NCBI GenBank assembly: GCA_903907305.1
Contig: CAIVNT010000342.1
Coordinates: 1-8,697, forward strand
Direction of reading: 5' to 3'
From: an uncultured Ignavibacteriota bacterium
Lineage (GTDB): Bacteria > Bacteroidota > Ignavibacteria > UBA10030 > UBA8401
DNA: 8,697 nt
Shown: positions 1-5,980 of the stretch, piece by piece
Layout: each line of letters starts with the position of its first letter
Numbering within the stretch: position 1 is the first letter of the stretch
The notes under the pieces: model-generated
Told to the model about the DNA's origin: nothing
Seen by the model: only the letters and a program-made list of their open reading frames with translations
The model's database searches: none
Program-made: the position numbers and the translations under genes

Positions 1-888
1 CTCGCTCGGAAACGGATACAACGTGATCGGCCTGATAATGCCGACGTTGATCCCTTTTGCCCGTGCAATGTCCATAACCTTATTGCAGATGCGCGCGGTG
101 AGTCCGAACGCAACAAGGATGATATCTGCATCACTGGTGTTGAGCAGTTCGCAGCGGACCTCCTGTTTCAATTTTCTGTATTTGTCCTGAAGATGATGAT
201 TGATCATCTCCATTTTATCCGGTTCGATATGGAGTGATGTAATATAATTCCGTTCGCGCGATTTCGGTTTTCCGGTGGTTGCCCAAGGCGTGGGAACTTT
301 CGGCAGCGAACCGGACTTCGGCAGATAAACTTTTTCCATCATCTGTCCGAGTGCGCCGTCCGCGAGAATCATTGTTGGGATGCGATATTCTTCCGAGAGA
401 CGGAATCCGTCGAACACAAAGTCCGCCATTTCCTGAACGGATGACGGAGCGAGAACGATCAGATGATAATCACCGTGGCCGCCTCCTTTTACTGACTGAA
501 AATAATCTCCCTGTGCCGGCTGGATGGTTCCGAGTCCGGGACCGCCGCGCTGCACATTGGCGATGACGCACGGAAGTTCCGCTGCTGCGAGATACGAGAT
601 CCCTTCCTGCATCAGACTGATGCCGGGGCTTGATGATGTTGTCATCACGCGTGCACCTGCACCGGAAGCGCCGTAGACCATGTTGATGGAAGCGACTTCG
701 CTTTCCGCCTGAATTACCACAGTCTCTTTATGCTGCGGAGCTTTTTCCATGAGATATTCGAGGATCTCGGATTGCGGTGTAATGGGATATCCGAAGTAGG
801 CATCAAGGCCGGCGCGAAGTGATGCTTCGGCGAGAGCTTCATTCCCTTTCATGAGCTTCGGGGACTCATCGTGTAGTAATGTAGACAT
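1..888 (-). CDS. vorB: 2-oxoacid:ferredoxin oxidoreductase, VorB/KorA-type alpha subunit (3' end cut by the window)
   Basis: I translated this gene by hand from the ATG at 888. 296 codons stay open to the left edge, so the C-terminus (about 55-60 residues by comparison with the usual length of about 350) is missing. The family oxidatively decarboxylates 2-oxoacids (branched-chain for Vor, 2-oxoglutarate for Kor) to acyl-CoA and passes electrons to ferredoxin; it is cytosolic. Visible motifs: YPITPQSE at residues 34-41, typical of the pyrimidine-binding domain; QAESE at 60-64; TTSSSPG at 83-89; QRGGPGLGT at 113-121; and a later domain opening near ILVAFG (about 257). The start is supported by AAAGGAG at 900..894, 5 nt upstream. 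It lies 34 nt after the ferredoxin gene on the same strand, which is the usual vor layout; the TPP-binding beta subunit should lie beyond the left edge. The exact substrate (Vor versus Kor) cannot be read from this part, but VorB fits best. Confidence 0.9.
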   Translation of the reverse strand, partial: MSTLLHDESPKLMKGNEALAEASLRAGLDAYFGYPITPQSEILEYLMEKAPQHKETVVIQAESEVASINMVYGASGAGARVMTTSSSPGISLMQEGISYLAAAELPCVIANVQRGGPGLGTIQPAQGDYFQSVKGGGHGDYHLIVLAPSSVQEMADFVFDGFRLSEEYRIPTMILADGALGQMMEKVYLPKSGSLPKVPTPWATTGKPKSRERNYITSLHIEPDKMEMINHHLQDKYRKLKQEVRCELLNTSDADIILVAFGLTARICNKVMDIARAKGINVGIIRPITLYPFPSE

Positions 889-893
889 GACTT

Positions 894-900
894 CTCCTTT
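894..900 (-). promoter_or_regulatory. Ribosome binding site of vorB
   Basis: AAAGGAG on the minus strand, 5 nt before the ATG at 888. It is a strong Shine-Dalgarno site and fixes the vorB start. Confidence 0.8.
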
Positions 901-922
901 TAAAATTCGATTTCAATGACAA

Positions 923-1180
923 TTACGCTGCCTGCGAGGCAATGTGCATGTTCGCAGGGCGTTTGGATTTCGCTTCGCGGTAGACCGTAATGGCCGAGTC
1001 CGGACAGACCAGCGCACAGTTTGTGCAACCGGTACAGTTGTTTTGGACGAGTTGAGCGAAGCGGTATCCTTTGTGATTGATCGAAGCGGAGAGGCCGAGG
1101 CTGTCTTGTGGGCAGGAGACGATACAGAGTTCGCATCCTTTGCAAATTTCGGTGGCAATAGTAACGGTGCCGGAGATCAT
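923..1180 (-). CDS. Two-[4Fe-4S] ferredoxin, VorD/PorD-like subunit of the 2-oxoacid oxidoreductase
   Basis: An 85-residue small iron-sulfur protein. The first cluster motif is C13-x2-C16-x2-C19-x3-C23-P and the second is C49-x2-C52-x2-C55-x3-C59-P, the standard pattern for two 4Fe-4S clusters. The segment between them (INHKGYRFAQLV) resembles the delta-type ferredoxin that precedes vorB in many anaerobes. Its likely role is to take electrons from the catalytic subunits and hand them to free ferredoxin. The start at 1180 has AGGAG at 1191..1187 with a 6-nt spacer. The stop is 34 nt before vorB, so the two are almost certainly co-transcribed. The tail after about residue 70 (KSKRPANMHIASQAA) is outside the cluster fold. 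Other reading frames over this stretch are shadows: only this one carries the cysteine pattern. Confidence 0.92.
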   Translation of the reverse strand: MISGTVTIATEICKGCELCIVSCPQDSLGLSASINHKGYRFAQLVQNNCTGCTNCALVCPDSAITVYREAKSKRPANMHIASQAA

Positions 1181-1215
1181 AGAAAACTCCTATATAATTG
1201 AAAAGCTATACTTCA

Positions 1216-1221
1216 ATTATA
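1216..1221 (-). promoter_or_regulatory. Possible -10 box of the ferredoxin-vorB operon
   Basis: TATAAT on the minus strand, about 35 nt before the ferredoxin ATG. No good -35 hexamer lies 16-18 nt upstream; the nearest TTGACT (1252..1247) is 25 nt away, too far for a normal sigma-70 promoter. The region between them is occupied by the palindrome at 1227-1242, so an activator-dependent or non-standard promoter is possible. Confidence 0.3.
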
Positions 1222-1226
1222 GTGCC

Positions 1227-1242
1227 ACAGCGAAACCGCTGT
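1227..1242. repeat. Short perfect palindrome upstream of the ferredoxin gene
   Basis: ACAGCG-AAAC-CGCTGT: a 6-bp perfect inverted repeat with a 4-nt loop, immediately upstream of the TATAAT at 1221..1216. The position suits a regulator binding site. It is short enough that chance cannot be excluded. Confidence 0.35.
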
Positions 1243-1262
1243 TTCCAGTCAATTTATTGTAC

Positions 1263-1300
1263 TTTCACCCGAATGATTTGCAAAATCAAGAAGGGTGAAA
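1263..1300. repeat. Two-tier inverted repeat in the upstream region of the ferredoxin-vorB operon
   Basis: Outer arms TTTCACCC (1263-1270) and GGGTGAAA (1293-1300) are perfect. Inside them GATTT (1275-1279) and AAATC (1283-1287) form a second stem around a 3-nt loop, so 13 bp are matched in 38 nt. No T-run follows on either strand, which argues against an intrinsic terminator. Together with 1227-1242 it occupies the non-coding stretch between the globin terminator and the ferredoxin gene. The rest of that gap (1301-1444) shows nothing I can support. Confidence 0.5.
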
Positions 1301-1444
1301 CTCTATTCCTATAAAGAAAAAATGTTTGGAAACATTCTGTATTCCGAAGAATTGGAATCATAAAGAAGTGATGAAGAAATATACGTTCAGCGGGGTTTTG
1401 GAGTGCGGTTTGCGAAAATAAAAAGATGGTTTTGTCCGAATTAT

Positions 1445-1488
1445 AAAAACCCCGGGAAGGTCGACGGGGGAATCTTCCTTCCGCGGGG
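1445..1488 (-). terminator. Rho-independent terminator of the globin gene
   Basis: On the minus strand CCCCG(C)GGAAGG (1488..1477) pairs with CCTTCCCGGGG (1460..1450), an 11-bp stem with one bulged base and a 16-nt loop, followed at once by TTTTT (1449..1445). It starts 12 nt after the globin stop codon, so it separates the globin from the ferredoxin operon. Confidence 0.85.
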
Positions 1489-1499
1489 CAGTTCAGACA

Positions 1500-1922
1500 T
1501 TATGCAGCGAACGAAACTTCTTCCGCAGCTTTTTTCATGATGCCTGAGACAAGGGTGCACATGGATATCCATGCATTGCGCACTTCATCTGTGAACTCGC
1601 CGCCGATACAACGTTCGAGAGTCCACAGCAATGCGCTTGCAGCTATATCGAAATGACCGGTGGTAACCCCGTAGGAACTATGCTCGCGGCCGAGTTTCTG
1701 AAGAACAGGTGTGACCGCCTCGATCTGATCAAGACTGTGGACGATCACCGCCAGGAACTGCATGAATTTCGTCTCCATCACTTTCAGGTCCATCTTAAAA
1801 AGCGGACGAATATACGGAGCAATCTCGAACAGCCGACTGAAAAAGATTTCGCCGGTCTCTTCGGTGATAGGACAGATCTTAGTAAAGCTTTTCAAAACAA
1901 GTTCATTTTGGTGCAGTGTCAT
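1500..1922 (-). CDS. Single-domain bacterial globin (haemoglobin-like, Vgb/flavohaemoglobin-globin type)
   Basis: A 140-residue protein the length of one globin fold, with no reductase domain. Visible landmarks: the CD corner with PLF (F42 as the CD1 phenylalanine), and the proximal haem ligand H81 in LGREHSSYGV, followed by H90, then the G-helix stretch ALLWTLE (97-103). These match the common single-domain globins related to Vitreoscilla haemoglobin. Family roles are reversible O2 binding or NO dioxygenation with a partner reductase; the sequence alone does not decide between them. The B10 position, usually Tyr in this type (FYxRLFE), is Phe here (FFSRLFE, F28). An in-frame TGA lies four codons upstream of the ATG, so this is the only sensible start, although the Shine-Dalgarno (AGAAAG) is weak. 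It is a one-gene unit with its own promoter and terminator. Confidence 0.88.
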   Translation of the reverse strand: MTLHQNELVLKSFTKICPITEETGEIFFSRLFEIAPYIRPLFKMDLKVMETKFMQFLAVIVHSLDQIEAVTPVLQKLGREHSSYGVTTGHFDIAASALLWTLERCIGGEFTDEVRNAWISMCTLVSGIMKKAAEEVSFAA

Positions 1923-1953
1923 TGTAGTACTTTCTGTTCACACATGAGAGATA

Positions 1954-1966
1954 ATTGTGGGACAAT
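1954..1966. promoter_or_regulatory. Candidate operator at the globin promoter
   Basis: ATTGT-GGG-ACAAT, a perfect 5-3-5 palindrome that begins inside the -10 box and covers the expected transcription start of the globin gene. A repressor bound here would block RNA polymerase. The sequence is not the FNR/Dnr consensus (TTGAT-N4-ATCAA), and I cannot name the regulator. Confidence 0.4.
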
Positions 1967-1993
1967 AATACCGCTAGAAAATGGACTTCACAA
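1965..1993 (-). promoter_or_regulatory. Candidate sigma-70-like promoter of the globin gene
   Basis: -35 TTGTGA (1993..1988), 17-nt spacer, -10 TATTAT (1970..1965). The spacing is ideal and the -10 differs from consensus by one base; the -35 matches four of six. The predicted start of transcription is near 1958, giving a leader of about 35 nt. Confidence 0.5.
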
Positions 1994-1995
1994 CT

Positions 1996-2034
1996 GAATG
2001 AATGTATAGTTCGTCAATCGTGTGATATTCATTC
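1996..2034. repeat. Spaced inverted repeat upstream of the globin promoter
   Basis: GAATGAAT (1996-2003) and ATTCATTC (2027-2034) are perfect 8-bp inverted copies 23 nt apart, just upstream of the -35 box. It may be a paired regulator site. The remaining stretch to the next terminator (2035-2142) contains only weak inverted repeats (AAACAGG/CCTGTTT and GGTTAA/TTAACC) and no gene. Confidence 0.35.
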
Positions 2035-2142
2035 TGTCACGGATTGATCTGGAATAATATAGAGTGCTGAAACAGGTGGATTTTACAGAAGATGGTTGAA
2101 AAGGTTAACTGAACGTTTGTCCTGTTTTAACCTAAACGCGAT

Positions 2143-2180
2143 AAAAAAAATGTCCCCCGCACTTTTAGGGTGCGAGGGAC
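2143..2180 (-). terminator. Rho-independent terminator downstream of the third T9SS gene
   Basis: On the minus strand GTCCC-T-CGCAC pairs with GTGCG-G-GGGAC (2180..2152), a stem of 10 pairs with one mismatch and a 7-nt loop. A and eight T residues follow (2151..2143). The T-run is only on the minus strand. It is the first strong stop signal after the gene ending at 2421 and lies beyond the repeat element at 2196-2413. Confidence 0.85.
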
Positions 2181-2195
2181 TTTAATAATACTGTA

Positions 2196-2413
2196 TGTAG
2201 GACACCCTGCCCGGGCAATGCCGTCAGGTTAGCAACTGTTCATGCTGAGCAAGTGTCGCAATCCATAATATCATCCTTCGGTGCGTCCCGATTAATCAAC
2301 AAATCGGGACTTTCTCTCTACGAGCCGTAGGCAGGATGAACAATAATTGCGACACGCGCCGAAGCATTCTAAATTCTTATCCTGACAGCATTGGGTAAAC
2401 AGGGTGTCCTACA
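2196..2413. repeat. MITE-like or structured nested inverted-repeat element of 218 nt
   Basis: The 33-nt ends are inverted copies: TGTAGGACACCCTG (2196-2209), CAATGC (2216-2221) and GTCAGG (2223-2228) pair exactly with CCTGAC (2381-2386), GCATTG (2388-2393) and CAGGGTGTCCTACA (2400-2413), giving 26 of 33 matches. Further in, GTGTCGCAAT (2253-2262) pairs with ATTGCGACAC (2346-2355) and TCATCCT (2271-2277) with AGGATGA (2333-2339). The core carries two hairpins: GTCCCGATT/AATCGGGAC (2285-2310) and CTACG/CGTAG (2318-2330). The whole forms one long arm with a branched head. There is no coding capacity and no clear target-site duplication. It lies 7 nt after the stop at 2421, so it is probably transcribed as the 3' UTR of that gene. 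A structured RNA is the alternative reading. Confidence 0.75.
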
Positions 2414-2420
2414 AACACTT

Positions 2421-4613
2421 TTACTTCAGCAGGAGCATTTTAACAGCACGCATCGCACCGTTGAATTCCAGTCGAGCAACGTAGAGTCCGCCGGCAAAAC
2501 GGGAGGCGTTCCAGGATGTGCGAACAGTCCCTGCATCGCGGTATCCGTGCATCAGCAGTGCAATTTCTCTTCCGAGAAGGTCATAGACACGCAGCAAGAC
2601 TATCCCGCTTTGCGGAATGCGGAATTCCAGCTGTGTTTCAGGATTGAATGGATTCGGATAGTTCTGCTGCAGTTCGAGTGTGTATGGCATGGGTTTCGGC
2701 GGATCATTCACACTGAGCACTGTGCCGATCATTTTTCCATTGAGCAGAGCTCCGCTGAATTGAATGTATGATTCACAGACCCCGCACTCCATTCCGGTGA
2801 TGCCGATGCTGTCCGTCACTTCAGTCGCATAGCCGTCCATTCCTTTTCCGGCGATCGTGCCGATGAACCGGAATGTTTTTCCAAAAAAAGTATTTGTGAT
2901 ACTTTTAAGAACAACCGAACGCTTTATTCCGTTCTGCATAAAATGACAGACCGTATCACCGGCATTTTTCGTAAAATCATATTGAAGATATTCCGTGCTG
3001 TCCTCCGGAGAATATGTATATACCAGCAGTCCATCCTTGCGAAGAATCCTCCCTGTTGACAGAACAACATATTTTTTCCCGTTTGTCATCACTGAATCTT
3101 TCACCGCATTAACCGCAAACAATGTTCCCCTAGGATCGCCAGGACCGTTTGATATGATATACTGCCAGAGATTCCCAACCGCAAGCGGGAAAACAAAATT
3201 CGTTTTTTCTGTGATCCCGTTCATCGACACATCAAGAAGCATCCGAATGGAATCTGTTCTTCCCGTCATCCACAAGCGGTTCTTTTCATCAACGACTGCA
3301 TCATCATTCAGCACATATCCTTTCGCAAGGATCACCGGTTTGATCGAGTCCGCACCAAAATCCTTCAACAAATAGATCGATCTTGATGAAATAGACAACG
3401 AGGTTGTCGAGAGGATGACAAACGGCGCACCGGCTGTTTCGGTTTGATATGCGTGCAGCTGGAAACCGCCCGGCAGCGGATAATTCTTCTTCTCATGGAC
3501 GAACGGCATTGATGGTGATGAGACCGAGCAGTAGTACTTCGGCACGAAGACATCAGAAAGACTGATAATGGATGCACACTTCACCGATCCATCCTCCATG
3601 AACCGGAATTTTGCCGATACGGATGAATAACCCGGTGTTGAATCGACCTTCACATAGGAATTCGATCCATGGCCGAAATAGATCTTACGATTACCGGCGA
3701 ATCCTGTCCCTTCGATCCACGCGCAATGTACCCCGCCAAGAGAATCGATGTCCCAATCGAATCTATTCTCAACAATGGGCGAACCCAGATACGAAGAGAC
3801 TGCATCAATTGCGATCGTTGAGATCGTTATCTTTGCTCCCCATGTTCCATTCACAGCAGGGCGATAACAGATCTTCATCCGGCGTTGATCGGAAGAATCC
3901 CCGTCAAACCAAAGAATCCCCGTTCTATTCCCTTTCAATAATATCTTCGGGAAAAATCCTTTGCCGATCTCCAGCGGAGCAGTAAGACTCCCGTTGACGA
4001 GTCTTTTTTGATAGATGATCATTCCTTTATAATTTACAAACGAGTATTTTCCCGATGACAGAGTATCAATCTTTTCATAGACCATGTGAATATCACCGTT
4101 CACATCCGAAACGATCGCAGGATGAAGTGCGTTCGGGATTGATGTAAGGGAATCAAATCCCTTCCCTTTCTGTTTCATCAGCCGAAGTTCCGGTTTTGAA
4201 AACGAAACGAAGGGGCCAAAATCCGAAAGATCGATCCGCACTTTGCTCCATGCCAGGAAGAGCGAATCCTTGGTATCTGCGAACGAATATCGCACACCGT
4301 CCCGATAACCACCCAATCCATTATTATAACTCCCCACCGTCACAAGAACATTCACCATAGTCCTTTCGAATGTTTGTGGACGGTCCATCAAAAATAATCG
4401 TCCCGAACCGTAATACACACCGGAACCGGGGATGAATTCATTTTCCTGCCATGTGGTTCCATGCAGAATTGTACGATGCGAAAGCCGGGTGATAGCGGTT
4501 GATGCTGTCTGCTCCGAAAGAGACGGAAGGACTGTTTCGTTGACGAATTGAGAGGAAGCGATGAGCGGGACAAAAAATAGTATGAACGATAGTTGTCTGC
4601 GGGAGGTATTCAT
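2421..4613 (-). CDS. Secreted T9SS cargo protein, probable beta-propeller, function unknown
   Basis: Starting at 4613 gives 730 residues. I prefer this ATG to the one at 4628 because AAAGGA sits 6 nt before it and it gives a compact signal peptide (MNTSRRQLSFILFFVPLIAS, then SQF). The ATG at 4628 has no Shine-Dalgarno and lies in a hairpin. In numbering from the ATG at 4613, residues about 45-460 hold repeated beta-strand units with D-x-x-G-x-[IV]-H-x-x-[YW] cores (SDVNGDIHMVYE near 169; DIDSLGGVHCAWIE near 288), as in sialidase-like propellers. From about 474 a second domain opens with FPLAVGNLWQY, and C610/C613 (MECGVC) may form a disulfide. The tail from about 647 is a T9SS domain: QQNYPNPFNPET, a VYDLLGRE strand and the final KMLLLK. 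I do not recognise a catalytic site or name. It probably acts at the cell surface or outside the cell. Confidence 0.85.
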   Translation of the reverse strand: MNTSRRQLSFILFFVPLIASSQFVNETVLPSLSEQTASTAITRLSHRTILHGTTWQENEFIPGSGVYYGSGRLFLMDRPQTFERTMVNVLVTVGSYNNGLGGYRDGVRYSFADTKDSLFLAWSKVRIDLSDFGPFVSFSKPELRLMKQKGKGFDSLTSIPNALHPAIVSDVNGDIHMVYEKIDTLSSGKYSFVNYKGMIIYQKRLVNGSLTAPLEIGKGFFPKILLKGNRTGILWFDGDSSDQRRMKICYRPAVNGTWGAKITISTIAIDAVSSYLGSPIVENRFDWDIDSLGGVHCAWIEGTGFAGNRKIYFGHGSNSYVKVDSTPGYSSVSAKFRFMEDGSVKCASIISLSDVFVPKYYCSVSSPSMPFVHEKKNYPLPGGFQLHAYQTETAGAPFVILSTTSLSISSRSIYLLKDFGADSIKPVILAKGYVLNDDAVVDEKNRLWMTGRTDSIRMLLDVSMNGITEKTNFVFPLAVGNLWQYIISNGPGDPRGTLFAVNAVKDSVMTNGKKYVVLSTGRILRKDGLLVYTYSPEDSTEYLQYDFTKNAGDTVCHFMQNGIKRSVVLKSITNTFFGKTFRFIGTIAGKGMDGYATEVTDSIGITGMECGVCESYIQFSGALLNGKMIGTVLSVNDPPKPMPYTLELQQNYPNPFNPETQLEFRIPQSGIVLLRVYDLLGREIALLMHGYRDAGTVRTSWNASRFAGGLYVARLEFNGAMRAVKMLLLK

Positions 4614-4619
4614 TTCCAA

Positions 4620-4625
4620 TCCTTT
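4620..4625 (-). promoter_or_regulatory. Ribosome binding site deciding the start at 4613
   Basis: AAAGGA on the minus strand with a 6-nt spacer to the ATG at 4613. It directly touches the 14-bp hairpin at 4626-4660, so access to it may depend on that structure or on a protein bound there. Confidence 0.65.
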
Positions 4626-4660
4626 CATTCATAGAGACAATAAAAATGTCTCTATGAATG
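4626..4660. repeat. Perfect 14-bp inverted repeat in the leader of the third T9SS gene
   Basis: CATTCATAGAGACA (4626-4639) and TGTCTCTATGAATG (4647-4660) are perfectly complementary around a 7-nt A/T loop. In the minus-strand mRNA the hairpin ends exactly where the AAAGGA ribosome site begins and swallows the alternative ATG at 4628. There is no T-run after it, so it is not a normal terminator. It could be an RNA switch, a mRNA-stabilising 5' hairpin or a DNA operator. Confidence 0.75.
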
Positions 4661-4766
4661 TATCGTTGCGGCCGTTCAGAATCAATAACGCGAATACGTA
4701 CATTCTGTGCAAAACACGACTTACCGGTATGCAATGGGATTGCAGAGAAATGCACGGCCTTGAACA

Positions 4767-4785
4767 ATACACTCGTTAAGTGTAT
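4767..4785. repeat. Perfect 7-bp inverted repeat between two T9SS genes
   Basis: ATACACT-CGTTA-AGTGTAT, starting 17 nt after the stop codon of the TIM-barrel gene. It may be a weak transcription stop or a regulator site for the next gene. No strong T-run follows on the minus strand (ATTGTTC). The rest of the gap 4661-4766 shows no convincing promoter. Confidence 0.4.
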
Positions 4786-4801
4786 AACGCGTGTTGAAGA
4801 G

Positions 4802-5980
4802 TTATTTCATCAGGATCATTTTTCTTACAGAAGATAATTGTTCTGACTGCAGGCGATAATAATAGACTCCGCTCGGCAAGGTGGAAGCATTGAATTGAAC
4901 AGAATAATTTCCCGGCATTTTTTGGTCATTCACGAGGGTTGCGATCTCTTCCCCAAGCACATTGAATATTTTTACTGAAACGAACTTCTGTAGGGACGGA
5001 TAATTATCTGTCCCTACAGCATATTCGATCGTTGTCGTCGGATTGAACGGATTGGGATAATTCTGGGAAAGAGAGAGCATAGAAGGAGTGGTCATCTCCT
5101 GCGCAACTGATGTGTACGGAAAAATCTTGGTGATGGTGAAGTCCACCCAAAACACACCTGCGCACGTCGGGATCTTCGAACGAAGTGCATCGCCAATTAT
5201 TTTCGCCGGATCGGTCAGCTGCTTCCACCAGACGGAGTCCGCTTTATACCCGAACTGATACGCGGAGCGTGCCGACGAGAATTTACTCCCCCACGCGGTG
5301 AACTCCGATACCATTGCATTGAACGGTGCTCCGGAAAATGTGAAATCCTGACTGTCATCGACAAACAGCACTTTCCCCCGATAGGTCGGCGGCATCCAGC
5401 TTTCGGCGTAATGTTTAATGAACAGCGTGTAGGCAGGATCGATAGACTGCACTTTTTGTTCCCAGCGCTGCACCATAGAATCGGTCAGCTTCCTTCCGCC
5501 GGAATTCGTATTGGCGAAGAACCATTCCACATCCACGCCGAACCCGATCACGCACGGATGCTGCTTGTAGCGGTTCAGGACAATGGAGATGAGTGTATCC
5601 ATACTTGCTGCGCCGGGTTCCACCTGGAGCCACACTTTCACGCCGGAAGTATCCAGTTTGGCAAGATGCGATTCATTATAATCCGTACCGGTGAATTGGA
5701 TATTCGGCACAGTGATGCCGCCATTCGGAAAACTCAGCTGCGTTATGCCGGCATTCTGATATAGACTGACGATCCATATCCCGGCAGGAGTGCTCCCGGG
5801 AAATTTCTGCGACATTCCTTTGGCAACTCGTATCCAGTATTCGGTCGGTGGGAACTGATTGTTCGGATAACTGGAGAGCACTCTCGATGCCCGGAATCCT
5901 GCATAGAATTTCACGGAATCATTCTGAGCTTCAGTCCTGCTGACGAAGAACATTAATATTATGACGGGAAGATATTTCAC
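4802..5980 (-). CDS. Secreted TIM-barrel-like (glycoside-hydrolase-like) protein with T9SS tail
   Basis: 392 residues from a GTG start at 5980. The N-terminus MKYLPVIILMFFVSRTEA is a clear Sec signal peptide. Residues about 25-295 alternate strands and helices like a (beta/alpha)8 barrel: GIWIVSLY (67-74), VKVWLQVEPG (114-123), CVIGFGVDVEWF (143-154), YTLFIKHY (184-191), KVLFVDDS (203-210) and GVFWVDFT (275-282). GVDVEWF resembles the end of the GH18 DxDxE motif (D150, E152) but lacks its first Asp; E121 is another acidic candidate. A sugar-hydrolase role is therefore only an inference. From about 304 a T9SS domain follows (SQNYPNPFNPTT, KIFNVLGEE, ending KMILMK). It contains extra residues (about 322-331) encoded by a palindrome. 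No Shine-Dalgarno precedes the GTG, and the upstream gene's TAA is the codon just before it, so translation is probably coupled. The ATG at codon 10 would destroy the signal peptide. Confidence 0.85.
   Translation of the reverse strand: MKYLPVIILMFFVSRTEAQNDSVKFYAGFRASRVLSSYPNNQFPPTEYWIRVAKGMSQKFPGSTPAGIWIVSLYQNAGITQLSFPNGGITVPNIQFTGTDYNESHLAKLDTSGVKVWLQVEPGAASMDTLISIVLNRYKQHPCVIGFGVDVEWFFANTNSGGRKLTDSMVQRWEQKVQSIDPAYTLFIKHYAESWMPPTYRGKVLFVDDSQDFTFSGAPFNAMVSEFTAWGSKFSSARSAYQFGYKADSVWWKQLTDPAKIIGDALRSKIPTCAGVFWVDFTITKIFPYTSVAQEMTTPSMLSLSQNYPNPFNPTTTIEYAVGTDNYPSLQKFVSVKIFNVLGEEIATLVNDQKMPGNYSVQFNASTLPSGVYYYRLQSEQLSSVRKMILMK
4988..5019. repeat. 32-bp near-perfect palindrome inserted within the T9SS domain coding sequence
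   Basis: The 32 nt read the same on both strands except for one pair (G4998/T5009), i.e. 15 of 16 pairs; the arms start CTGTAGGGAC and end GTCCCTACAG. It is translated as VGTDNYPSLQ within the T9SS domain. Between the NPFNP-strand and the next strand, this domain has 6 more residues than the two neighbouring T9SS domains (21 versus 15 from the end of the IEY/IDF strand to IFN/VYD). This looks like a small mobile palindrome tolerated in frame, comparable in idea to Rickettsia palindromic elements, though I claim no relationship. Confidence 0.75.

Noticed and set aside
279..566. Plus-strand open frame of 95 codons
   Set aside because: It lies antisense inside vorB, which has clear motifs and a strong ribosome site. 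The plus-strand product is Arg/Ser-rich with no recognisable domain.
944..1201. Plus-strand open frame opposite the ferredoxin
   Set aside because: It is an antisense shadow of a gene with two complete 4Fe-4S cysteine motifs.
1263..1300. Rex or FNR operator
   Set aside because: The arms TTTCACCC/GGGTGAAA and their spacing do not match TTGTGAA-N4-TTCACAA or TTGAT-N4-ATCAA.
1653..1997. Plus-strand open frame opposite the globin
   Set aside because: The globin on the minus strand explains the region. This frame runs through the globin promoter and has no domain signs.
2391..2771. Plus-strand open frame spanning the end of the inverted-repeat element
   Set aside because: It begins inside the repeat and continues antisense to the T9SS tail of the third gene; it is not a credible transposase or protein.
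4626..4660. Intrinsic terminator for the TIM-barrel gene
   Set aside because: On the minus strand the hairpin is followed by AAAGGATTGG, a ribosome site, and not by a T-run.
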